The position numbers and the translations under genes are program-made. A stretch of 64,000 bases of DNA, from contig OX485803.1 in the NCBI GenBank assembly GCA_950295325.1, forward strand, positions 28,582,001 through 28,646,000, in the 5' to 3' direction. The notes under the pieces were generated by a model. It made no database searches. It saw only the letters and a list, made by a program, of their open reading frames with translations, and was not told where the DNA came from. The stretch comes from Polytrichum commune. Taxonomy: Eukaryota; Streptophyta; Polytrichopsida; Polytrichales; Polytrichaceae. Position 1 is the stretch's first letter; each line of letters begins with the position of its first letter. Below, piece by piece: positions 36,201-47,000 of the stretch.

Positions 36201-38517
36201 ATAATTCACATACTAATTCTTTCATTAACTTTGATTTATTTATATCGTAAGAGCTTCAAACGTTAATATATTGTTCCTCTTATTGCGATCTAATTGTCTA
36301 AATGTTGACATGCATTCACTCTATAAAACAATGTAGAAAATCAAGTCAACGGGGTATCTTCATAAATTGTCATCATGAAAACAATCTACAAAGTTAAAAG
36401 GCACATGAATCATTGTTGTGCTTTTATTGGCGACGTGCACAATGATCTATAGTTTCATTGAAGAAAGTTGTTATAACTACCTTATAAATTGCTCCAAAAC
36501 CTCCTTCACCAAGCTTCATACTTGTGTGGAAACCTTGGGTTGCAACTCGCAATTCGTCATACTTAAAAAATGTAGGTTTCCTATCAAACTCTTGGAACCC
36601 TGAAATTGAAAACGCATAAATGAAAATCTAATAAACTTACATCCAACATAAATTTGTCTATGTGATTGAAGTTGAAGAAGCCCACTAAAAATATGTGAGG
36701 GCTAGACTAAATTTCAATATATATGACTGGGAACTTTGCATCAGAATTGAAAAGAAAAAAACTTGTCAAAGTGCTTACTTTCTTGAAGATCATGTTCGAG
36801 TTGGAACACGAGATCTCTCTTGACCTTGCGAGAGACAAGGATTGTAATGATAATCACTAGAACCACCACCGATACACTTATAGATGTTGCAATTGCAATT
36901 GTCTTCTTGCCTACATGCACAAAGCAAAAGCATCTAGGCCATCAACAACAAGAGCCTCTTAGATGTAGATTCAATCCAATGGCTCGTGGAAGGCCAAAAT
37001 TAGATGCATAAGTAGCTAGTGGGACTACCATAATTTCCTAGCAGCTTGGGTGAAAATAGATAAAAAAAAATACAAGGGTGCCTACATTTTAAAGAAATTC
37101 TTGACATTGCTTGCCTTTTTCTTTTTATAAAAATCAGATTAATGTCCAAATCACCTAAGCTCAACTCACATGTGCTTTAATTCAATAAATTAGCTTTTAG
37201 GTATCAATAGGTTTAAACACACATAGCATAGGTCTTTATGTGAGTCTTTTGTCTCACCGTTCTAACACTTTAAACGCACAATCTTTTATAAATGCAATAT
37301 ATCTCTCACACATAACAAACCATGTCACATAAGAGTTCAAGGTAGCTAATGGGAACCTCGGAGGTGAAGATAGGGGTTTAGGGTAAATTGACCACCACTT
37401 GGTATCACTTTTGGGTGCCATTGATGAACCGTTTCGTGTGCATTCGTATGCAGAGTAAGATTTTTTAATGCTCACAATAAAGATTCTCTACTATACAATT
37501 AGGAGATTTGACTTATTTACCTCTTTGAGAAGATATAACTAATTATTTACAGGGAATAGAATTACGAAACGACTTGCATTCCTCATCATTTCCTCTGATC
37601 ATCTCCAAAAAGATTTGGACAAATTTCAAGCCACTCTGTCTGGCCGGATCAGCTTATTCTTCACCATTTTACTCTTTTCTACTTTAGCATCGTGCATCAA
37701 GCTTGAGCAGCAGTCAATAGACGAACCTGAGACTTCTCTGTCAGTGGCAACTGCGAGTATGCAGTATGCAGTTCCGGAATCCCACGGTCCCGCCGAATTG
37801 ACGACGCCTGCCGAATATAGTAGAACGTAGTGGAAGCATTCCGACGACGTACTAACATTCAACTTGGTGAGCAGGGTGACAGCATTTTGCACTTCCTCGA
37901 CACACAAGGTGCACTGACCGTCATTCCCGAGATCGCCCTATGCCTAGTTTTGTCCCCACGACTCTCTGAAAGTCAGCCTTGGTCTGAATTCCTTGGCACA
38001 TCGAGGGGCCCCTAGTGAACAAGGAGGGGTTGGACTCTCCGGTGGAGGCATTCACGAAACATTCCTTTGCGACGTTGCGTGTCACACCCGTAGTTTTGAG
38101 CTGAGTTTGGAAGCTGGACAGGCAGGCGTTCACCATAGCCTGGTCCTGGAGCTCAAATAGCCCTTCGACTCTCAGATACTCCGCCAATGCGAGGCCCATC
38201 CCCGAAAGAGCCGCAATGCAACATGAGCTTGAGGCGGTGGCATTACTCACTGCGGGCCTAAATCGGCACACATCTTTGATCCAAGTGTACTTGCTAAGAA
38301 CTGAAAAATCAAGAGGACACAACCCATCTGTCTGCACAAAATTAGTAGTTCGTCCTTCATCTCTCCTAGAGGTTATGGCCGGTCCTCTCGTCGCACTCGC
38401 AGGCGTAGCAAGCACTAGACTGCAAATTAGCACCAGAATCAGTATGAACCCCCTAACAGACTCCATTGTCTCCATCCGGAACAAATGCCACCAGCGTAGA
38501 TTATGGTGTGGCTTCAT
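33231..38517 (-). pseudogene. SPARK-domain receptor-like kinase, copy 2 (17-bp deletion)
   Basis: Exons: 38517-37673, 36910-36779, 36599-36481, 36080-35870, 35735-35498, 34608-34458 and 33569-33231. The kinase half is intact, with in-phase junctions: GEGGFGAVYK, the IAVKQL lysine, HRDIKASN, DFG and APEY are all present. The C-terminus extends to ESIDE, 16 codons beyond the stop in copy 1. The first exon is 845 nt against 862 in copy 1. A 17-bp block after the GATCGCCCT string (about 37939) is missing and shifts the frame inside the Cys-rich SPARK ectodomain, upstream of the transmembrane helix. A full-length receptor is therefore not encoded, although an internal start could still give a membrane-free kinase. 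Whether it is transcribed is unknown. Confidence 0.82.
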
Positions 38518-38557
38518 CTTCGAGCTGTTCTACGAACACCACCTCCAATCTCGCCTA

Positions 38558-40343
38558 TGTGTCATGTCCTCATTGGATACGAGCACGTCAATTATAGAAT
38601 GTAGTAGGCTCTCTTCATTTAATGGTCATCGTTATGTTTAATGTTGTACACGTGTCACCCTACTACAACCCGCAACATGACTTCTTGCATACAACATCCG
38701 TAATCCCGAAATGGGCCTCCTTTCAAAGGTGAGCGCCTTTAACATGCGAGGGCAAGTTGGCATGCATCTATATTTTGCATTAAGGTCAAGCCCTTAGGTT
38801 CCCAAAGGATGGCTCGAAATGTCCAATTCACGCGGATACCTGCAACTACTATGATGTTTCCACATAATTGTTCAAGAGCTTTTTTTTGTTGAAAGTGTTG
38901 ACCCCACTATGATGTTTTGACATGGTTGGTTCAACATATCGGGTCCCCATGGATACCTCCAACTGCTATGATGTTCTACCACTAGCTTGGAACCATTCCA
39001 TCTTGGCTCATTGCAACCATGCATGTGTTTTAATATCCTAGGCCACCCCGACCCCCTAAGCCCATGCAATGATATAGACCCCATGCCCATGCATACCCGC
39101 CATATGCATATATGCCCATGGTATGGCCGCCACCTCCCCGGGTTTCCCCAACCATGAACACCTTTTGCACTCTACCTCACCACCACCACCACCACCAATA
39201 CATCTTCCATTGTATACACAACTAGCTTGGATCCGTGATGTCCCTGCCCATTGCACTTGTAGTCTCCCACCATTCCACATTTATTTCCTCTTTCTTTTGT
39301 TACATGTTTATTTGGACATATGATCCTTTCTTTTTGGAAAGCTAGTTGAACATGTGTCCATCTTTCGTAGACTCCCAACCATTACGAGCTCTGTTGTATA
39401 TATAGATGGCGGGTTTTGAATATTTGGTTCGCCAATACACCCCTACTATGATTGGGTGGACCATAGGTGCGTGAAAAATCAAGTGCTAAGAAGGTCACCC
39501 ATCTTAGGGCCACTTTATACACGGCCTGGGGCCGGCCAGAGCACTGGCCCGATTGAGGCCTCAATCCGGCCCCACTTTATGAATTTTTTTCCGGCTCAAC
39601 CTTGTCACATGTAAAGTGGTGAGGCCCGATTCTAGGGCCCGATGGTCTTGACCATTAGTTACACGACTTTTACTATGGGGGATGATCTCTATAGGCTTGT
39701 GGTTAGGGTATCAACCTTGGGTCCCATTTGAGTATATCGAGCCCTTTGAATCTAATTCTGGTGTCAAAATGCTCATACAAATTTACCTACCATGTGCAAT
39801 GGAATAACCGATGTTCCCAGTAACGAAAAAAAAATCACAATTGCAATGCTACAATATTCATTATAAAATAATCTATGTTTGTAGATATTAATTGGCTTTG
39901 TTCCGTTCAGGAACATGACAACATTGAACATATATTTTGGTGTGGGTTACCGATTGTAATTAGGCTAACATTGCGCTAACATTGTTGTCGTGCATTTTAT
40001 TTTTCAAGCTACATAATTATATAGACTTAATCAACCTATCTAAAGCCTCAGTTAACTTGCTCTTTACAGATAAGAGATTTTATTTTAAAAATAAAAAATA
40101 TTTATAACTATGGATTAAATTTAGGTTATTGTTAGGTCTAAGTGCGCATCAACTTTTGAGCATAGTTCCACTTGGAAACTATCTTTGGCTTCTTTTTAGA
40201 ATGTGTTTAATTAAAGTCAAGTAGTATTTCTCTTAATATATACATAAATTTTTTTTTGTTTATATTAGCCACAAGGTGGGCATTTCTAAGATTTGTAGAT
40301 ACTTCATATTCAAGAAGTTTTCCTATTTTCTTTCTTTTGCACC
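38558..40343. other. Intergenic, with 5S-like repeat fragment and GGCCGG-rich block
   Basis: No gene recognised. It holds a CCA/CCACC microsatellite (39178-39200), a fragment of the 5S-like repeat (39395-39515, minus), then a GC-rich block with GGCCGG motifs (39515-39650) that may be a decayed hAT-type end. AT-rich sequence leads into the Harbinger relic. Confidence 0.5.
39395..39515 (-). repeat. 5S rRNA-like repeat, third (3') fragment
   Basis: On the minus strand AGATGGGTGACCTTCTTAGCAC is followed by sequence alignable with the 3' part and downstream body of the 7634 repeat (CCACCCAATCATAGTA, GCGAACCAAATATT). The 5' part is missing. It lies outside the segmental duplication and in the opposite orientation, so the repeat is a dispersed family. 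Confidence 0.6.
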
Positions 40344-41960
40344 ATGGCCACCACTCGTAGGGAGAATGTCATGATTTCACTAGTGTTTTTCATTGCTCTT
40401 AAGATGGTCTTTAATTCTTTATTGACCTTCATGCAGTGCTCTATGCTTTCTAATGATTTGTCTATTCTTTTGATAGTTTCTATATTTTTAGAGGACGATT
40501 CTCGAACCAGATCTGTTTGGAGATTCAAAAGGCAACAAGGTTTTTTGCGCAACCAATTATTGGGAAGCTATTCAAATAAAATGTTTCGAGATCAAATGAG
40601 AGTAAATAAAGAAACATTTTTGTTCTTGTGTGAGACTTTGGGGCCCACTATCAAGAAATTTGATACTCCAATGACTGCAAGTGTTGACGTTGAGACAAGA
40701 GTTGTTGTTACCCTTGCTAGATTGGCTACCGGTAACACATTATCTATGATAAGAGATTTATATGGTATAGCTGAGAGTACTGCATCAGTTATTGTTCGAG
40801 AGTGTTGCAAGGCTATCAAAGATTAATTGTTGCCTATTGTAATTAAAAAAATAATTCCTAAAAAAATGAAGACAATATCTACCGAGTTTGAAGCAATAAA
40901 AGGCATACTTCCCGGGTACGCAACTCCCATATTATACGCAGGGGCATCCTATTAAAAACGGCTTAGAGGACGGCTTTTGTAAAAATTATATTAAATTATA
41001 TCAAATTAAACTGATCAAAAAATTGGGTGAAGACCAAATTAAATAAATTGAGATGAAAAAAAAGTTGGGTTGCATATTTATTAATCCTCCCATGAAAATT
41101 ATAAGCCACGAATAGTTGCCTACCATTAAAATTATAATTCATTTACAATGTTAAAATTTTATTAAAAAGTCCAAGAAGTTGGGTAGTGTGACCTATGATT
41201 TATGTATTAAAAAATCATATAATTAGGTTTTTAATGCAATTATATGCATCAAAATATATTCATTTTCTATATATAATTACATTTTTGGATTCCTTGTTAG
41301 AAGGGCTACAAAGGTTTCCTACATTAAAACAAATTGTATCACTCAATATTGGACTAAAACGCATTATAAGTGATTATAATCAAGACCATATAATACGGGA
41401 GTTGCGTACCCGGGGCATACCTTATGTCATACGGGCAATTGACGGCTCTCACATACCTATTGTGGCCCCTGGCAATGATGCTCCTGAATATTATTGTCGT
41501 AAAGGATTTTATTTGGTCCTTTTGCAGGGAATAGTAGATGCACAATGCAAATTTTGGGATTTTGATTTTGGATGGCCAGGAAGTTGTCATAATTGGTCAG
41601 TCTTTCAAAGAAGTAATTTAGGCATAGACATTATGAAAAATAAATATTTACCTTATAAATTGATAGTGATGCCGTTTATCCAATGAGGCCATGGTTTTTT
41701 ACTCCGTTCAAAGGAGTAAAATATGGTCTTTCGCCTGAGAAAAATCATTGGAATTACATACAATCTAGTACTAGGATGAATGTGGAAGGAGTTTTTGGTT
41801 GTTTAAAAGGAAGGTGTAATTCATGGCGATGGGTTCAACATGCGGTGGGCAGCGGAAGCTAAAAAGGATATCAGAGATTCAACCAATCTTGATTTTGGCA
41901 ACTTGTTGTAGACAACACATGATGCTACCACACTTCAAATTACAAAAGAATCGATAAAAT
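40344..41960 (+). pseudogene. PIF/Harbinger-type transposase, split and frameshifted
   Basis: DDE nuclease of the HARBI1/DDE_Tnp_4 family. The first part (to about 40900) ends NKETFLFLCETLGPTI...GIAESTASVIVRECCKAIK, the typical helix-turn-helix region, with a TAA just after it (40824). After the 505-bp insertion at 40909-41413 the DDE core resumes: IRAIDGSHIPI (first Asp), GIVDAQCKFWDFDFG (second Asp), and, after a frameshift near 41670, DAVYPMRPWFFTPFKG and MNVEGVFGCLKGRC (Glu). A further frameshift near 41850 precedes an ILATCCRQHMMLPHFKL end. An acidic open frame at 41963-42232 may be its tail or an unrelated ORF. Inactive. Confidence 0.82.
40909..41413. mobile_element. 505-bp TIR element inserted in the Harbinger transposase
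   Basis: Ends are inverted repeats: CCCGGGTACGCAACTCCC-ATATTATA on the left and its complement TATAATACGGGAGTTGCGTACC(C)GG on the right. GGCATAC is duplicated on both sides (40902-40908 and 41414-41420). Removing the insert and one copy restores the transposase frame. The interior is AT-rich without a transposase. Superfamily undecided: the duplication could be part of an 8- or 9-bp imperfect one. Confidence 0.8.
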
Positions 41961-42385
41961 AAATGGAATTAATATTACTGCCTCCCTCGAAAGCTCCATT
42001 GTCGGAAATTTTGCATTATGATGGAGAGGATCCAAAGACTTTGACAAATACTGCAGAAAACGAGTTATCAGAGTCCAAGAAGGATAAAGACGACCGAATA
42101 AAGAAGATGCTGGAACATGCAACTATTCAACATGAACATATGGCTTTAAATAATTGGAGGCTACATTTGGCTAGAAAGAGCACAATCACTTTTGATGAGG
42201 CTCTTGACTTAGAATACACAGAATCTGATTAGATTTTTGTTTGTACAAAAATGGTTGGGGTTTGGGCTCCACATTTGCTTTGGTCGATCTCTAGGAGCTA
42301 ATCTGTAGGAGCTACATCGATTTGAGGGGTTTGTTGCATCTGTGATTTTTTTGATTAATTATGATATACATTTTTTTGTGATTAA

Positions 42386-42901
42386 TTGAATACTCATGAG
42401 TTGGTCGATTCCGCTTTGGGAATCAATCATGCACAAGGCTTTGATCTTAATGGTGATTTGCATTCAATAGATGTGGATGATGTCGCTCCACCTACAATAA
42501 AGCTTAGTGATGCTAAACGTCATGCATCATTGTTGTCTAATTTCTTATTAGACAACTCATTACGTTTTGGTGTTAATGAAATCAATAGTTTTCAAAAGCT
42601 AGTATGGAATTTCGATAAGATGACAGTTGCTAACTTAAGTAGGCAACACCAAAGATCTTTGAACTCTTCTTTCAAGAGTTCTTGAAAATATTAGTATTTG
42701 TTTAGTGTTATAAGTTATTATTTCATACAATCTATATTGCTAAGACTAAATGTTGTATATGTTTTGAAACTCATATTGCTTATATTTTTAAATTCCCTCG
42801 ATAGTATGACCATTTTGGGCCATTTCTCATATTAACGAGTAGACGACACCTCGATTATACGAAATTTTTTGCGTTTCCCAAACGTGTCATACTAAAGAGG
42901 G
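42386..42901 (+). pseudogene. 3' end of a pogo/Tigger-like transposon
   Basis: A 99-codon frame (to about 42685) ends with PPTIKLSDAKRHASLLSNFL and LSRQHQRSLNSSFKSS, resembling the Ser-rich tail of Tigger/jerky transposases. Downstream, 42795-42810 and 42886-42901 are 16-bp inverted matches (CCCTCGATAGTATGAC against GTCATACTAAAGAGGG). Subterminal TCGATTATACGA and TTAACGAGTAGACG motifs lie between them. The segment ends AGAACAGTA, like the CAGTA ends of plant pogo elements. The catalytic core is missing. Confidence 0.45.
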
Positions 42902-44002
42902 AGAACAGTACTCTACTAACCACTTCTATCTAGTCCACAAAATCAAGTGGAAATAGTTAACTAGATCACCTGTCCTACCTCATCATGTCGTACTGTTGTT
43001 GTCCTCTGTACAACAAGTAAAGTCTTGACAACAGAAATCATGATATTAGAGGTTCGATTATAACACATAAGTTACAACCAACAAACCAAACGAAACCTGG
43101 ACAGATGGTCATCAATAACTACATAAATTGTCATACCCACAATTGTCTGTAAGAGAGTCTGTCGGCTCAAAGCCGAGGATCAACAGAAGTAGATTCTTGT
43201 AGCCGGGACATCCAGAGTCCCCCGATTCAACTGCTGTAGCCTTTTCACTGCTGACATTGACCAATTTTTTGCCTACAGTAAACCAAAATGACAGGAATGA
43301 CGAACTACACAAAATATGATCTTTAGTTTTTGATACAATGAATACGAACGCATACACTAAATATCAATAACCCCATGAAAGTCAGTAACATTAAATGCAA
43401 ACTCACACACTAAATATCAATTATGGTAATATGTGAAAGTTACATGTTTGAACTTATTGTTAGTAAAGATATGAAAAAAATGATATAATAAGGGAAGTGG
43501 CAGTAGGGAAGGTAGTGGCCCAATTATTATTATTATTTAATGTCAATAAACTGAAAATTAGTGTGGAGCATGGTAGGGTGGTAGCAACACTAAAAGCATC
43601 AATATCACCACATCCACTATTTAACATCTACAAGCTTGTGCAGATTGGACAATAATGCACCCACAGTGGTGAAAAGGGACTCGCGTTTCGGCACTGTTGC
43701 AGGCGGCGACCTGCTTTGGGTTGTGCAGTTGTCATCCACATTTGAGGAAATCCACAGTGCTTTGCGCAGACAACTTCTCCGAGCAAGCTAGGATCCGAAT
43801 CTCATACTCATCGCTCATTACTGCAGCTGGACTCGAGCTGGAACCACTTGTGGAGGATCAGGTCGCTGCTACACCGGGTCTTGTGGATGGGCTCAGGTCG
43901 GTGTGGGAGGAGGTGTGAAGTGTTACCATCCCGCAGGGGGTGGCTCGACTCTAGTTAAAGGTGAGTCTCAGAGCTAATGCCTGCCGAGAGGGGGAGGGAT
44001 TG
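42902..44002. other. Unassigned sequence downstream of LINE-B ORF2
   Basis: No gene called. The part next to 44003 is probably the LINE-B 3' UTR. The exact 3' end, poly(A) or target duplication could not be found. AT-rich microsatellite-like sequence lies near 43520. Confidence 0.4.
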
Positions 44003-47000
44003 TCAGTCGTAAGCATCCAAAAGTGCGGTGTTTTCCTGGTCGATGTCCATGTCAAAGTTGAATCGTGTTGCTCCCAGGTCCGCAGCCCATCTATAGACCC
44101 CCCACAATGCCCCTGAGGTGGGGATGTCGGTAGCCCTGAAAAAGGTGAGGCAGTCCTCTTTTGTTAGTACGCGTGGTACCCCTGTCGAGATTCTTGCGAG
44201 TTGTCGATCGGCCCGAAATTTCCGAAGCAGATCGTCCACCTCTAGTGCGACCTTCTCCTCCAGGGCTTCTTCCGAGAGGTTCAGTTTTTGCAGCACAAAT
44301 CTGTTGTGATTTGATTATGCTAGGTTCAGGGTAGGGGGCATCAGTGTTACTCGTGTTTGTGTTCCCTGCTGGTATGCATGTGCGTTGTTGTCCGCAGTGG
44401 CTTGGTCCTCAATACTCACAGGGTTGTGGGTGTCATTTGATGGAGTGTTAGCTGTAGTTGGTGTGTCATCATTTGATGTTGTTTGGAACTGCTCTGGCAT
44501 GCTCCTCAGGTGTGGAGGATCATCATCATGTTGCAGTATGTTGATATGACGTGGATGGCCATTCGGTTGTACGGGCCGAACATACATTTGGCTTTTGGCC
44601 GACTTTGGGGTCTCCTCTCCCATGTTGGGTGAGTACTTATCTTCAGAGTTTTGTTGTTGATTTGCTCCTCGCAGCTTGTGTTGTCTCGAGTGTAATCAAT
44701 CTCTCTAAGCAATTGTTCGAGCTCCAGGGTGTCAGATATGTTTTCCTTCCCTGTTGTAGAGGCTCCCTGTGGTGACTGTTGGGCCCGCTTATTCCCTCCA
44801 TGTGCGGTGCCAGATTTATTCGTGCTTTTGTTCGGGCCAAAGAAGCATCTACTTTTGGTGCGTCTTTTCGGTGCACTGAGAGGTCTGTTTGATCGTTTGG
44901 TGGGCTCCAAGTTGTTTCCAGCGTTTGAGGCTCCTGATGAGTTGAGTGCCGGTAGACGGGGCTCAGAGCTTGTCCATTCTTTTACTTCCACTAGCCTATT
45001 AGGTAAGTTGTTGACTCCATCTCTACTTGTGTTATTGTTGTAGGCTTCATGTTTGGTGGAGAGGTTGATTTTGTTGTGGTGGGTACTGTCTGCGAGTGGT
45101 CGTCTGTCGTTGTGAATTTCTCCGGTACCTCCTCTGTGAACAACTTCTAGATCTGGTTGCCTGTTGGATACATTAACGTCCGGTGCTTTTGTAGATGGCT
45201 CCGTCCGATGTATATTGGGTTCGCTACCCTCCCTAGTATTGGTGCCTTTTTCGTGTTCTGTTAGAGGGTCGAGTTATGGGGTGTTCTCCTGTAAGTCGGT
45301 TTCTCTCTCCAGTGATGTGTTTTGGTTTGAGTTCTTTGCAGTCCCCGTTTCCCTTTGGTTTGGTTGCCACTGGTTGCCAATTTTGTTTAGGAAGTCTTGC
45401 ACCCTGTCTGGGAAATCCGGTTGAGCAATGAATTCTGCTTCCAAGTCTGGCGATGGGGACAGCCGGTTGATTCTTATGGGAGTTGTTATCCATGCCCCTA
45501 ATTCTTTGGGGAGGAATTCTTGATGTGGTGTGAGATGCCATTTGATGCGAGTGCTTCCTAACCTCCCGAAGATGTTAGATTTTGTCTAGATTTGTTGAAA
45601 ACAAGCAATCTGTTCCTGTTTTTTTAATCTTCGCTCCTTATGTGCATGTGTAATTCTTTGTGTGTTTCCATCGCGCAATATATGGTGTTTCTCCACGTGT
45701 GCCATAGTACGAGTCCTAAGTGAAATCGCTCGTCCTTGTAAGCATGTGCAACTCTTTGGCACCATATTGCCCATAGCAATTGTGCGCGTAAGATGTCCCA
45801 AGGAGTGTCGACGTTAATTGAGAACGATGACGATGTGTCCCATTGAAGATTTGTTTCGACACTCGGGCCTTCTGGTATGGTCATTAGCCCTCAACTCACT
45901 TCTTTCCATGTGGTGTACGTTGATGTGAGTCCAGCAACTCGTATGGTATTCTGAAAAAGTACCCATGCTTGCTTAACTTCATGGCATTCAAGGAAGGCGT
46001 GCTCTAATGTTTCTCGCTCCTGTTGTATACAAATTTGGCAAGCCCCTAGGAGACCTACTCTTTCCCTCCATGCTCCTACTGGTAAGCCCTCTGTTATGAC
46101 CAACCATTGCATAGCAACTACTTTTCTGGGCAAATATGGGTGCCAAATTCTGTTGAAGAATTTAGCTCTAGTTTTGCTGTCAATTCCAGCTGCTTCAAGT
46201 TCTGCATCTACTTGCATTTGGTTGTTATCTTGACGGAGAGCTACGCGATAGCCTCATTTTGTGGTGTAGTTCAAGATTGCCGTGTCCGGTAAGATGCCTA
46301 ACCTTCGCCAATTCCAGTCCTTTGGGTCCCATTCTAATTTGTTGATCCATTTGTTTCCCCACAACAATAAGGACTGTTCTAGAGGTGTGTCGTCCTTTGG
46401 GTTGTAATCTATGATGAAGTTTTTGGGACCTAACGTTCGAATTACCGCACTTCCTTGGTTCCCCCTGGTGGTCTTTGTTTGGTGCCAATGAGTTTGAGTT
46501 GTTCATTGGGCTTTTCCTATATAGTGCGGCCTCCTGTGGATCTATATGTTGTATGTTGTATGTGGTATATAAATTGTATGCTTCCATTCTCCTCTTGTTG
46601 AGCTACCCATTGACCTAATGAGTGGGGCGGCATGGGCGTGGCATCCCAGGGGATGTTGTTTACCATTTTGGCGTAAAGTTGTGGGACAGCCCTGGTTCGT
46701 CTTATTCTCAGCAACTCCTGGAAGGTCCTCCATCCATGGCCGTCGCTTCTGGCTATGTCTTGTAGGGTCTGGAAGTTTTTCTCCGCCCACGTTCTCATGT
46801 TGGACCTCGGTTCTGTGCCCCATTGGACTCCCATTTCATTGGTAAGTAGGCGATTTCCGAATAATGGTTGTTGCATTATTTCGGACCAACTTGCAGGATC
46901 TTGTTGCTCGAGCCCAGATTGAATGGTGTTCCATTCTTTCATTACCCCTTGCCACATTGAAGATCCTTGTTTGGCTGAGTGTGAAGCATTCATTATCCAA

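Larger units (their letters stand above)
31291..38557. repeat. Segmental duplication, copy 2 (~7.27 kb)
   Basis: Matches 7084-14453 in the same orientation. Copy-specific changes include a longer G-run near 32572, several 1-20 bp intron indels and a 17-bp deletion in the SPARK exon. The right end of homology (38557) coincides with the end of the kinase 5' flank. LINE-A sits immediately outside the left end. Confidence 0.92.

Noticed and set aside
39178-39200. CCACCACC run that gives proline-rich frames
   Set aside because: Simple microsatellite in non-coding sequence.
40310-40552. Minus-strand coiled-coil-like frame (EMTIKRIDKSLESIE-type) over the Harbinger N-terminus
   Set aside because: Could mimic a Harbinger Myb-like partner ORF, but it lies antisense to the transposase, lacks any Myb motif and is short.
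43100-43200. GCCGAGGATCAAC resembling the tRNA-Thr 3' half near the LINE-B 3' side
   Set aside because: Only a short partial match, with no anticodon-side continuation; not strong enough to claim a target-site partner for the LINE junction.
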